Shown here: positions 52,152-59,468 of the stretch, piece after piece | Numbering within the stretch: the first letter of the stretch is position 1 | How the letters are laid out: each line of letters starts with the position of its first letter | Assembly: GCF_008386695.1 (NCBI RefSeq) | Contig: NZ_VUOC01000001.1 | Location: 1,648,347-1,712,346, forward strand | Length of the DNA stretch: 64,000 nucleotides | Reading direction: 5' to 3' | From: Chitinophaga agrisoli | Lineage (GTDB): Bacteria; Bacteroidota; Bacteroidia; Chitinophagales; Chitinophagaceae | Translations under genes and position numbers: made by a program | Notes under the pieces: generated by a model | The model's input: the letters and a program-made list of their open reading frames with translations, nothing else | Databases searched by the model: none | Told to the model about the DNA's origin: nothing

Positions 52152-52757
52152 ATGAAAAATTTTTTACTTACGCCAGCAGAGCAGCAGGTGGCCTTCGACG
52201 CCAGCTGGATCTACCGCAAGAACAGCGTGATAGAGAAGGTAATGGAGCTCCTGGGCGCCCTGCATCAGCAGCTGGAACAACATAACAATACCCGCCACTT
52301 CAACTTCCCTGCAGCCTGTCTGCAGCGTGGCGCCAAAATATCCAAAGGAGAGCGGTATAAGGAGCTGCCCTGGGTAATGCTGGATTATCCCCGCTTCTTT
52401 AGTCAGGAAGAGGTATTTGCCTTCCGCACCATGTTCTGGTGGGGGCACTATTTCAGCTGTACGCTACACCTGGCGGGCGCTGTCAAGGAACAGTACGCCA
52501 TAGCTCTCATACAGGGATATACGCAACTGGCCCGGTCCGGGTTCCAGGTATATGTCCAGGAAGATCCCTGGCAGCATGATTTTGAGGATGGGAATTACAG
52601 GGCGGTGGAAACATTCACCGTACAGGAATGGAGGCAACTGGTCCTCCAGCAACGCTTTATAAAGCTGGCTAAGCCCTTTGCGCTGGATATATGGGAAAAC
52701 ATCATCCCTCAGGTAGTAGCAGAATATGCCATACTACTGGAGGTGCTTGGTAAATAA
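52152..52757 (+). CDS. Conserved-looking hypothetical protein
   Basis: A 201-residue soluble protein with no signal peptide or membrane segment. It is aromatic-rich and helical: PAEQQVAFDASWIYRKNSVIEKVMELLG near the N-terminus, ISKGERYKELPWVMLDYPRFF (~75-95), FAFRTMFWWGHYFSCTLHLAG (~100-120) and VYVQEDPWQHDF. Sequence quality (aromatic clusters, balanced composition) argues that it is real. I do not recognise the family. It is divergent from the LptF/LptG-type permease and convergent with the START-like gene. Confidence 0.78.
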   Translation: MKNFLLTPAEQQVAFDASWIYRKNSVIEKVMELLGALHQQLEQHNNTRHFNFPAACLQRGAKISKGERYKELPWVMLDYPRFFSQEEVFAFRTMFWWGHYFSCTLHLAGAVKEQYAIALIQGYTQLARSGFQVYVQEDPWQHDFEDGNYRAVETFTVQEWRQLVLQQRFIKLAKPFALDIWENIIPQVVAEYAILLEVLGK

Positions 52758-52914
52758 TGTCGTGATTGATAGTTGTTAGCCGCTTGTTGTCCGGTCCGGG
52801 ATAAGCTGTGCTACAGAAATTGTCCACTAATACTGTTCTATCTACGGGGTATTAATAGAAAACCGGAAGTAGTAGGAAATCGCTAACCGCTTAATGCAGC
52901 GCTAACAACGTTTT
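52758..52914. repeat. GCTAA-family sequences between convergent genes
   Basis: gttgttagccgctt (about 52768-52781) and cgctaaccgctt plus gcgctaacaac (52884-52909) flank a short spacer and can pair at a distance. They resemble the dispersed family elsewhere in the window. Confidence 0.55.
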
Positions 52915-53295
52915 TCAATTGCCGATACGGTGAAAAAGGTCCTTTACCTGGTAATCCCAGAGCTGGCTTTGGTCCGCTATCTCCTTCTTTTCTGCAAAAT
53001 CCTTCACTACCAGTATAGTTTCATTGGTAACTTCAGATATCTGGATACGGAACTCAAAAAACTCTTCGCTCGGGGCGTGTAACCAATGTAAACGTATAAA
53101 TTCTTCTTCCTCTTGCTCCAGTACCTCTGCCTCCTCCATAGTACCATTCCAGGAAAAAGAAAAAACATTGTCCCTGAAATCTACCTTATCGGCAAACCAT
53201 TCCTGCAGCCCCGCAGGGGTCGATAGGAACTCGTATAAGATACTTGGTGAGCACCGTACCGGGTATTCCAACTCATATTGCACTTTCTTAGACAT
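52915..53295 (-). CDS. START-like (SRPBCC) domain protein
   Basis: A 126-residue cytoplasmic protein made of a single helix-grip domain. The sequence YELEYPVRCSPSILYEFLSTPAGLQEWFADKV has the typical AHA1/polyketide-cyclase-like opening, followed by alternating strands (FSFSWNGTMEEAEVLEQEEEEFIRLHW) and a C-terminal helix (WDYQVKDLFHRIGN). Such domains bind hydrophobic ligands; the family common in Bacteroidota next to rpoD-type genes has no assigned role. It is divergent from rpoD with a 370 bp AT-rich spacer. Confidence 0.85.
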   Translation of the reverse strand: MSKKVQYELEYPVRCSPSILYEFLSTPAGLQEWFADKVDFRDNVFSFSWNGTMEEAEVLEQEEEEFIRLHWLHAPSEEFFEFRIQISEVTNETILVVKDFAEKKEIADQSQLWDYQVKDLFHRIGN

Positions 53296-53665
53296 CGCTC
53301 AAGTAATTAGTAAATCAATATCATCCGGCTGCAATTATAGAAAAATATTTATTCTGTCAAAATAATTTGCTGTTTTTTTTTAATCAATTCCCACATTTAT
53401 TTGATGGTTTATAAATTTGCTTACTATTAAAAATATTATTAATATATTTGTATTGATTAAGAGTATATTAGACACTTTTTTTTGATAGGAATTACGCCAG
53501 CAGCCCTTGTAAGAAGCCTACGAATAATCAATCGATTTTGCTTGAAAACGGTTCAATAACTAATTATTTTTTTTGGGAGCTATCTAAAAAAAGTTATTTT
53601 TGTCTGGTATTCGTCAAAAAATTAACTTTTTATTAATAACCTGTAACTGTTCCGACTCTATGTCA
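53296..53665. other. AT-rich upstream region of rpoD
   Basis: Spacer of 370 bp between the divergent START-like gene and rpoD. No gene was seen. It contains long A/T tracts (53380-53470) and the rpoD promoter at 53572-53602, giving an mRNA leader of about 55-60 nt. Confidence 0.7.
53572..53602 (+). promoter_or_regulatory. Bacteroidota-type promoter of rpoD
   Basis: -33 TTTG at 53572-53575, 19 bp spacer, -7 TATTTTTG at 53595-53602. It overlaps the upstream end of the open frame (53600), which shows that translation starts later, at 53666. Confidence 0.8.
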
Positions 53666-54535
53666 ATGCGCCAACTCAAGATCACGAAGTCGATTACGAA
53701 CAGGGAGTCACAATCCCTGGAGAAGTACTTGCAGGAAATTGGAAAAGTAGATCTGATTACGCCTGAAGAAGAAGTGAACCTGGCTATCCGTATTAAACAG
53801 GGTGACCAACGTGCACTGGAGAAACTCACTAAAGCCAATCTGCGCTTTGTGGTGTCCGTGGCTAAGCAGTATCAGAACCAGGGCCTGTCGCTCAGTGATC
53901 TTATTAACGAAGGTAACCTGGGCCTGATCAAGGCAGCCCAGCGTTTTGATGAAACCCGCGGTTTCAAGTTCATATCCTATGCCGTATGGTGGATCCGTCA
54001 GTCTATCCTGCAAGCTTTGGCAGAACAGTCGCGTATCGTTCGCCTGCCCCTTAACAAAGTGGGCCTCAGCAACAAGATCAGCAAAGCTTACTCCCAGCTG
54101 GAACAAGAGTTCGAACGTGAGCCCTCTCCGGACGAACTGGCCACCATCCTGGAAATTAATACGGAAGAGGTAGAAGCTACCCTCGGTGTAGCCGCCCGCC
54201 ACGTGTCTATGGACGCTCCCTTCATCGACGGCGAGGATAACTCCCTGCTGGATGTACTGGAAAATCCGAACGCCGTTAGCGCCGATGAGGAACTGGACCA
54301 CCATGACTCCCTGCGCCGCGAAATAGAACGTTCCCTCTCCACCCTTACAGACCGTCAGAAAGATGTAATTATGCTGTACTTCGGTATCGCAGTAGAACAT
54401 CCCATGTCCCTGGAAGATATCGGCGAAAAATTCGGCCTCACCCGCGAACGCGTACGCCAGATCAAGGATAAGGCTATTACAAAACTGCGCACCACTTCAA
54501 GAAGCAAACTGCTCCGGAATTACTTAGGCAGCTGA
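53666..54535 (+). CDS. rpoD: Primary sigma factor RpoD/SigA
   Basis: Housekeeping sigma factor of 289 residues. Started at the ATG at 53666 ([22 protein letters not shown]), the usual beginning in Bacteroidota; the frame is open to 53600 but that lies in the promoter. Region 1.2 is [16 protein letters not shown], region 2 is [33 protein letters not shown] with 2.4 [15 protein letters not shown], region 3 follows and region 4.2 is [24 protein letters not shown]. The short form without region 1.1 and with diverged 2.4/4.2 fits sigma-ABfr-type recognition of TAnnTTTG promoters, which are themselves seen in this window. A terminator follows. Confidence 0.97.
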   Translation: MRQLKITKSITNRESQSLEKYLQEIGKVDLITPEEEVNLAIRIKQGDQRALEKLTKANLRFVVSVAKQYQNQGLSLSDLINEGNLGLIKAAQRFDETRGFKFISYAVWWIRQSILQALAEQSRIVRLPLNKVGLSNKISKAYSQLEQEFEREPSPDELATILEINTEEVEATLGVAARHVSMDAPFIDGEDNSLLDVLENPNAVSADEELDHHDSLRREIERSLSTLTDRQKDVIMLYFGIAVEHPMSLEDIGEKFGLTRERVRQIKDKAITKLRTTSRSKLLRNYLGS

Positions 54536-54616
54536 TAATGCTAAATGGTTTTAGCGAACTCGCTAACAATCAGGCATTTTGTAATCAACCGGTAAAAGAT
54601 ATATTTTCGCACACGT

Positions 54617-54651
54617 AAATGGTGAATATGCTAAATATTCACCATTTTTTT
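54617..54651 (+). terminator. Terminator after rpoD
   Basis: aaatggtgaatat with atattcaccattt, loop of about five bases, followed by seven T. It lies about 80 bp past the stop codon. Confidence 0.88.
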
Positions 54652-54756
54652 ATGTCATACAGCAAACACGGCCGTACTGCGGCCATACAGCAGCTGCATC
54701 GCGTATTTTCCCTGACCGGGAGCGGCCAAAGGATACGCAATGCCGTATGATTACCG

Positions 54757-54764
54757 TAACTTTG
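54757..54764 (+). promoter_or_regulatory. -7 box upstream of ffh
   Basis: TAACTTTG matches TAnnTTTG, 35 bp before the ffh ATG. No clear TTTG is found at the -33 position. Confidence 0.5.
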
Positions 54765-54799
54765 ATCCGTAAAACAACAACAAATTTAACTAGTTACTA

Positions 54800-56122
54800 A
54801 TGTTTGAATCATTATCAGAAAGACTGGATTCCGCGTTCAAACTGCTGAAAGGGGAAGGTCGCATTTCCGAGATCAATGTGGCCAGCACCGTAAAGGAAAT
54901 TCGCCGTGCACTGGTGGATGCGGACGTGAACTATAAAATAGCCAAGGAGTTTACTGATAGGGTAAAAGATAAGGCCCTGGGCGAGAAAGTGATCACTGCC
55001 ATCTCCCCCAGCCAGCTGATGGTAAAGATCGTGAAGGACGAACTGGCAGACCTCATGGGCGGTACCGCCGCAGAGCTGGAGCTCAAAGCCAATCCCACCA
55101 TCATATTGATCGCCGGCCTGCAGGGTTCCGGTAAAACCACCTTCTCCGGTAAACTGGCCAACTTCCTCAAGTCCAAAGGCAAGAAACCCCTGCTGGTAGC
55201 AGCGGATATCTACCGCCCGGCGGCTATCGACCAGTTAAAAGTACTGGGCGGCCAGATCGAAGTACCCGTATATAGCGAGCCGGAGAACAAAAACGCCGTG
55301 CAGATAACAGAAAATGCCCTGCGCGAAGCCAAACAGAATAATAATAACGTAATTATTATAGATACGGCCGGCCGTCTGGCTGTAGACGAGGCCATGATGG
55401 CTGAGGTGGCCAACATCCGCAAAGCCGTTCAGCCACAGGAGATCCTGTTCGTAGTGGACTCCATGACCGGTCAGGATGCCGTAAACACCGCCAAGGCCTT
55501 TAACGACCGCCTGGACTTCACCGGCGTCGTGCTCACCAAACTCGACGGTGATACCCGCGGTGGCGCTGCCCTCACCATCAAATACACGGTAGAAAAGCCC
55601 ATCAAGTTCGTGAGCATGGGCGAAAAGCTCGATACGCTGGATGTGTTCTACCCCGAGCGTATGGCGCAACGTATCCTGGGCATGGGTGATATCACCACCC
55701 TGGTAGAAAGGGCGCAGGCGCAGTTCAACGAAGAACAGGCTAAAAAGCTGGAAAAAAAGATCCGGCAGAACCAGTTCGACTTCGACGATTTCCGCGAACA
55801 GCTCCAGCAGATCAAGAAAATGGGTAACCTGAAAGACCTCATGGGCATGATACCCGGGGTAGGGAAGGCCATAAAGGATATAGATATCAGCGACGACGCT
55901 TTCAAGGGCATTGAGGCCATGATAGGTTCAATGACCCCCCAGGAGCGTGGTAATCCGGACATTATCGACGGCAGCCGCCGCAAACGTATTGCCAAAGGCG
56001 CCGGCAAAGAGATACAGGACGTAAACCAGTTTATGAAACAGTTCGAGCAAATGCGGCAGATGATGAAGATGATGAATAAGATGGGGGCGGGCGGAAAAGG
56101 ACTGAAAGCGCTGGGAAGATAA
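54800..56122 (+). CDS. ffh: Signal recognition particle protein Ffh
   Basis: SRP GTPase of 440 residues that binds 4.5S RNA and the signal sequences of nascent membrane proteins and delivers them to FtsY. N domain (residues ~1-90), G domain with IAGLQGSGKTTFSGKLA (~103-119, P-loop), DTAGRLAVDE, TKLDGDTRGGAAL and FVSMGEKLDTLDVF; M domain with DFREQLQQIKKMGNLKDLMGMIPG, the SRRKRIAKGAG RNA-binding segment and a Met-rich end (QFEQMRQMMKMMNKMGAGGKGLK). Full length. It precedes the rpsP cluster on the same strand but has a 175 bp gap and a separate promoter. Confidence 0.97.
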   Translation: MFESLSERLDSAFKLLKGEGRISEINVASTVKEIRRALVDADVNYKIAKEFTDRVKDKALGEKVITAISPSQLMVKIVKDELADLMGGTAAELELKANPTIILIAGLQGSGKTTFSGKLANFLKSKGKKPLLVAADIYRPAAIDQLKVLGGQIEVPVYSEPENKNAVQITENALREAKQNNNNVIIIDTAGRLAVDEAMMAEVANIRKAVQPQEILFVVDSMTGQDAVNTAKAFNDRLDFTGVVLTKLDGDTRGGAALTIKYTVEKPIKFVSMGEKLDTLDVFYPERMAQRILGMGDITTLVERAQAQFNEEQAKKLEKKIRQNQFDFDDFREQLQQIKKMGNLKDLMGMIPGVGKAIKDIDISDDAFKGIEAMIGSMTPQERGNPDIIDGSRRKRIAKGAGKEIQDVNQFMKQFEQMRQMMKMMNKMGAGGKGLKALGR

Positions 56123-56218
56123 AAACGGGCCCTTATCCATGGCTTGTTGCATAAAGATTGTAATGCTTTAACATACAATGGGCTACCAGCCATTGGGCAA
56201 AGGATCTCCGGAATTTAT

Positions 56219-56249
56219 TTTGAGATTCACAATTAATCATTTACTTTTG
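56219..56249 (+). promoter_or_regulatory. Bacteroidota-type promoter of rpsP
   Basis: -33 TTTG at 56219-56222, 19 bp spacer, -7 TACTTTTG at 56242-56249, 48 bp before the rpsP ATG. Confidence 0.8.
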
Positions 56250-56297
56250 CCCCCCTATATATTTTTTAAACTCGCAAAAAAATAACTCGATTTATTT

Positions 56298-56738
56298 ATG
56301 CCAGTAAAGATCAGATTACAACGTCATGGCGCGAAAAAGAGACCTTTCTATTTTATTGTAGTAGCCGATGCGCGCGCGCCCAGGGATGGTAAATTCATCC
56401 AGAAGATCGGTACGTACAATCCCTTAACTGTTCCGGCATCTATCAACATTGATACCGAAAAAGCACTGCGCTGGTTACAGAAAGGCGCACAGCCCACTGA
56501 TACAGTAAGGAGAATTTTATCTTTCAAAGGTGTGCTTTACCTGAAGCACCTGCTGAGAGGTGTTAAATTAGGCCTGTTCGATGAGCCTACTGCCTACAAG
56601 AAATTTGAACAGTGGCAGGCTGAGCACGAGCAGAAAGTAGCCGCCCGTCGCGATAGCCACAAAAAGGCCCGCGCAATCACTCCGGTGGTTAAAAGGGTAG
56701 AGGACGCTCCTGCTGAAGGCGGCAACGCTGAGGCATAA
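56298..56738 (+). CDS. rpsP: 30S ribosomal protein S16
   Basis: Small-subunit protein of 146 residues. The first ~80 residues are standard S16 ([43 protein letters not shown], then [16 protein letters not shown]). The remaining ~65 residues ([11 protein letters not shown] ... [21 protein letters not shown]) are a charged extension common in Bacteroidota S16 and absent from E. coli. It is the first gene of the classic rpsP-rimM-trmD-rplS order, with its own promoter; a strong terminator directly after it suggests that rpsP is largely transcribed alone. Confidence 0.97.
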   Translation: MPVKIRLQRHGAKKRPFYFIVVADARAPRDGKFIQKIGTYNPLTVPASINIDTEKALRWLQKGAQPTDTVRRILSFKGVLYLKHLLRGVKLGLFDEPTAYKKFEQWQAEHEQKVAARRDSHKKARAITPVVKRVEDAPAEGGNAEA

Positions 56739-56760
56739 GCACCTTGCTTCACCATACTCA

Positions 56761-56797
56761 AAAAAGGAAATATTTGTCCGCAAATATTTCCTTTTTT
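56761..56797 (+). terminator. Terminator after rpsP
   Basis: aaaaaggaaatattt (56761-56775) pairs perfectly with aaatatttcctttttt (56782-56797), loop gtccgc, T-run included. It separates rpsP from rimM. Confidence 0.9.
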
Positions 56798-56859
56798 ATT
56801 TTGACAATAAACAGGGCTTAGAAACAGCATTTAGCTATAGCCAGTTTGATACCGTTACC

Positions 56860-56889
56860 GCTAAAAGCTAATAGCTAACGGCTAATAAC
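56860..56889. repeat. GCTAA-family repeat before rimM
   Basis: gctaaaagctaatagctaac followed by ggctaataac. The first 20 bases are identical to those at 62375-62394 and nearly so to 48460-48479. It sits in the rpsP-rimM spacer, 20 bp before the rimM ATG. Confidence 0.8.
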
Positions 56890-56909
56890 TTGCCATTAAC
56901 AGCTCGCCA

Positions 56910-57431
56910 ATGAACAATTACTTCAGCATAGGAAAGCTTGTCGCTACCTTTGGCCTGGAAGGGGAACTGGTACTCCGCCACAGCCTGGGAAAACGAACCG
57001 CCCTCAAAGGGGTAGAGGTCCTTTTCCTGGAAGAGCGTAAGAACAGCTTCCTCCCTTATTTCCTGCAAAAAGCCAGCGCCAAGGACCATGAGCACGCCTA
57101 CGTAAAGCTGGAAGGCATAGACGCCAGGGAAAAGGCCCAAAAGCTGGTCCAAACGCCTGTCTACCTCCAGGAATCCGACTTTAAGCAGCAAACAGCCGCC
57201 TCCGCCCCCTTATCTCTCCTGGGCTTTACCGTACAGGATGAGGCACAGGGCGCCCTGGGCGTTATAGAGGAGGTAATAGAGATGCCCATGCAAGTACTGG
57301 CAAAGGTCACCATACAGGGCAAAGAGGCCCTGTTACCACTCAACGACCAGACCCTTATAAAGATCGAAAAGAAAAAGCAGGTGGTCCACCTCCGCCTCCC
57401 GGATGGCCTCCTGGATATTTATTTAGGATAA
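56910..57431 (+). CDS. rimM: Ribosome maturation factor RimM
   Basis: A 173-residue 16S rRNA-processing factor that assists 30S head assembly and binds S19. N-terminal RimM domain begins YFSIGKLVATFGLEGELVLRHSLG, where the family has (G)KI.ktHGlkGEv; the C-terminal PRC barrel begins LSLLGFTVQDEAQGALGVIEEVIEMPMQVLAKV and includes LLPLNDQTLIKIEKKKQVVHLRLPDGLLDIYLG, a strongly conserved end. It lies between rpsP and trmD, with a 50 bp gap to trmD. Confidence 0.95.
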   Translation: MNNYFSIGKLVATFGLEGELVLRHSLGKRTALKGVEVLFLEERKNSFLPYFLQKASAKDHEHAYVKLEGIDAREKAQKLVQTPVYLQESDFKQQTAASAPLSLLGFTVQDEAQGALGVIEEVIEMPMQVLAKVTIQGKEALLPLNDQTLIKIEKKKQVVHLRLPDGLLDIYLG

Positions 57432-57481
57432 CCGCTCATTGGAATAAGGGATAAGTAAAAACTCTTAAGCTACTCATCATC

Positions 57482-58210
57482 ATGCGTATAGACATCATTA
57501 CGGTACAACCCGGCCTGCTGGAAAGTCCTTTTTCCCACTCCATCCTTAAACGGGCGCAGGACAAAGGCCTCCTGGAGGTACACGTTCACAACCTCCGGGA
57601 TTACTCCACCCTCAAACACAAACAGGTAGACGACTACCAGTTTGGCGGGGGCGCCGGTATGGTCATGATGATGGAGCCCCTGGTAAAAGCCATTGAGCAT
57701 TTACAGGCCCAATTCACCTATGATGAGGTCATTTACCTCACACCGGACGGCGAAACCCTTAACCAGCCCATGGCCAACCAGCTATCCCTCAAAGGCAACC
57801 TCTTACTCCTCTGCGGGCACTACAAAGGCATTGATGAGCGTTTCCGGCAACACTTCGTCACCAAAGAGATCTCTATCGGCGACTACGTCCTCTCCGGAGG
57901 CGAGCTCGCCGCCGCCGTACTGGTAGACGCGCTGGGCCGCCTCCTCCCCGGCGTGCTCAACGACGAAACCTCCGCCCTTTTCGACTCCTTCCAGGACCAT
58001 CTCCTGGCCCCACCCGTCTATACCCGCCCGGAAGAATTCCGTGGCTGGCGCGTCCCTGACGTCCTCCTCAGCGGCGACCACCGCAAAATAGACGACTGGC
58101 GCCACGACCAGGCCCTCGAGCGCACCCGCCTCCGCCGTCCGGACCTCCTGCAGAAAGGCGAAGAAAATGACAAGGAAAAGGGTCCAGCCAAGGGAAAAGA
58201 AAAAGAATAA
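57482..58210 (+). CDS. trmD: tRNA (guanine-N1-)-methyltransferase TrmD
   Basis: A 242-residue enzyme that methylates G37 of tRNAs with S-adenosylmethionine, preventing frameshifts. Knotted SPOUT fold signatures: [22 protein letters not shown] at the start, [20 protein letters not shown] (~55-72), [14 protein letters not shown] (~108-121), [19 protein letters not shown] (~130-148) and [14 protein letters not shown]-like [28 protein letters not shown]. The C-terminus carries a Lys/Glu-rich tail beyond the usual end ([15 protein letters not shown]). Immediately downstream, where rplS normally follows closely, a dispersed repeat is inserted. Confidence 0.97.
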   Translation: MRIDIITVQPGLLESPFSHSILKRAQDKGLLEVHVHNLRDYSTLKHKQVDDYQFGGGAGMVMMMEPLVKAIEHLQAQFTYDEVIYLTPDGETLNQPMANQLSLKGNLLLLCGHYKGIDERFRQHFVTKEISIGDYVLSGGELAAAVLVDALGRLLPGVLNDETSALFDSFQDHLLAPPVYTRPEEFRGWRVPDVLLSGDHRKIDDWRHDQALERTRLRRPDLLQKGEENDKEKGPAKGKEKE

Positions 58211-58231
58211 CCGTGCAACCCCTACTGCCTT

Positions 58232-58361
58232 ACGTGCATGCTGCGTTGCCGGCAGGTTCCGGTGTGAGCCTTGGCTGGCGCGGGCTCCCCCAGCCAACTA
58301 CCCAAGCGAACACCCCGCGGCAGGCGCAGCTCACAGAGGAACCCTGCAGGCATAGCATTCC
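58232..58361. repeat. Dispersed palindromic element, copy 2
   Basis: Starts ACGTGCATGCTGCGTTGCCG and ends AACCCTGCAGGCATAGCAT plus two bases. It aligns with 31587-31719 along its full length. It is inserted between trmD and rplS. Confidence 0.75.
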
Positions 58362-58453
58362 CATCCAATGCGCTAAAAACTCCCGGCATAGCATATCCAC
58401 CGCAATTCCCATCCCCCCAAACCACCCCTCCCCCAAAATTTCTCCCGCTTTTA

Positions 58454-58485
58454 TTTGGAACTTGTCTTTCCAGTACTTACCTTTG
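58454..58485 (+). promoter_or_regulatory. Bacteroidota-type promoter of rplS
   Basis: -33 TTTG at 58454-58457, 20 bp spacer, -7 TACCTTTG at 58478-58485, 22 bp before the rplS ATG. rplS thus need not depend on readthrough of the inserted repeat. Confidence 0.78.
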
Positions 58486-58507
58486 CCCTCCCATAAATAA
58501 TTGAAAG

Positions 58508-58855
58508 ATGAACGCTATTTCTTTTGTTCACGAGCAACTGACAACAAAAAAAGAGTTTCCGAAGTTTAAAGCCGGTGACAACGTTACCGTTAACTATAAA
58601 ATCGTGGAAGGCAACAAGGAGAGGATCCAGTCTTTCAAAGGAGACGTGGTTAAGATCCAGGGTACCGGTTTCACCGCATCCTTTACCGTGCGTAAGATAT
58701 CCGATGGTGTAGGCGTAGAAAGGGTATTCCCCATGTTCTCCCCTAACATCGACTCTATCCTGCTCCACAAGGTAGGTAAAGTAAGAAGGGCTAAACTGTA
58801 CTACCTGCGTGAACGCGCCGGTAAAGCTGCCCGTATCAAGGAAAAAAGGGTTTAG
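58508..58855 (+). CDS. rplS: 50S ribosomal protein L19
   Basis: A 115-residue large-subunit protein near the 30S-50S interface. [34 protein letters not shown] and [28 protein letters not shown] are the standard L19 core, and [24 protein letters not shown] the basic end. Length is usual. It is the last gene of the rpsP-rimM-trmD-rplS cluster but is set apart from trmD by the repeat, with its own promoter and terminator. Confidence 0.97.
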   Translation: MNAISFVHEQLTTKKEFPKFKAGDNVTVNYKIVEGNKERIQSFKGDVVKIQGTGFTASFTVRKISDGVGVERVFPMFSPNIDSILLHKVGKVRRAKLYYLRERAGKAARIKEKRV

Positions 58856-58879
58856 TATAAAAATACAGGGAAATTAGTG

Positions 58880-58914
58880 AAAACGGGAGCCGTTCCTGAC
58901 GGTTTCCCGTTTTT
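58880..58914 (+). terminator. Terminator after rplS
   Basis: aaaacggga-gccgt with acggt-ttcccgtttt, loop tcctg, followed by more T. It starts 25 bp after the rplS stop codon. Confidence 0.88.
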
Positions 58915-59020
58915 CTTTTTATATCCAGAGAAACCGTCATGTATTGTGGAACCCGCTCCGGCAGTGGTTAAAATCTACTTAAACTCATAACCCTCCGGAG
59001 AAAATTACAATTATTAGGTC

Positions 59021-59028
59021 TATCTTTG
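59021..59028 (+). promoter_or_regulatory. -7 box upstream of tatA
   Basis: TATCTTTG matches TAnnTTTG, 27 bp before the tatA ATG at 59056. It excludes the earlier open-frame start at 59026. Confidence 0.6.
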
Positions 59029-59055
59029 TACACTGAACTTTTAAAAACTGAGAAC

Positions 59056-59289
59056 ATGACTGCCGTTATTGTAAAAACACCTCTTTTATTATTCCAAGAA
59101 CTTGGTATGACTGAATTATTGTTAATAGCACTGGTAGTATTGTTATTGTTTGGCGGAAAGAAAATTCCTGAGTTGATGCGTGGGCTGGGTAAAGGTATCC
59201 GCGAGTTCAATGATGCAAAAGCCAACGTACGTCAGGAAATCGAAGACGGCATGAAAGAGCAGCCTTCTACCACAGACGTAAAGAAATAA
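59056..59289 (+). CDS. tatA: Sec-independent translocase subunit TatA/TatE
   Basis: A 77-residue membrane protein of the twin-arginine translocation system, which moves folded proteins across the inner membrane. One hydrophobic helix ([22 protein letters not shown]) is followed by the [20 protein letters not shown] amphipathic helix, the TatA signature, and a short acidic tail. The start is the ATG at 59056; the residues before GMTELL are unusually long for TatA, so the internal ATG of that segment is an alternative start. TatC is not in this window. Single gene with its own promoter. Confidence 0.93.
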   Translation: MTAVIVKTPLLLFQELGMTELLLIALVVLLLFGGKKIPELMRGLGKGIREFNDAKANVRQEIEDGMKEQPSTTDVKK

Positions 59290-59296
59290 TTGTAGT

Positions 59297-59354
59297 TAGC
59301 CGCTAGCTACTAGCGGCTACTTTATCTTACAGCAGCTACTTTATCTTACAGCAG
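59297..59354. repeat. Hairpin plus 19 bp tandem duplication after tatA
   Basis: tagccgctag (59297-59306) pairs with ctagcggcta (59310-59319), loop cta. Overlapping its end, ctactttatcttacagcag occurs twice in tandem (59317-59335 and 59336-59354). The hairpin belongs with the GCTAA-rich dispersed family. Confidence 0.82.
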
Positions 59355-59468
59355 CTACAGCTGTACGCTAAGATCTCTTGGGCTTTATGTTAAATTGTTG
59401 GGATAGATCAACCTATGGCCAGCTCAATTTAACCGTGTAACAATTTAACATTAAAGAAATTAACTGGT

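Larger units (their letters stand above)
58211..58507. other. trmD-rplS spacer with inserted repeat and promoter
   Basis: Nearly 300 bp where these genes are commonly close together. It holds palindromic element copy 2 (58232-58361), a C-rich segment (58370-58440) and a complete promoter for rplS (58454-58485). Confidence 0.75.

Noticed and set aside
53600-53665. N-terminal extension of RpoD
   Set aside because: The -7 box of the promoter occupies 53595-53602, so this stretch lies at the transcript start and the conserved protein begins at 53666.
58213-58504. Small frames between trmD and rplS
   Set aside because: They translate the palindromic element and the C-rich spacer on either strand and resemble nothing known.
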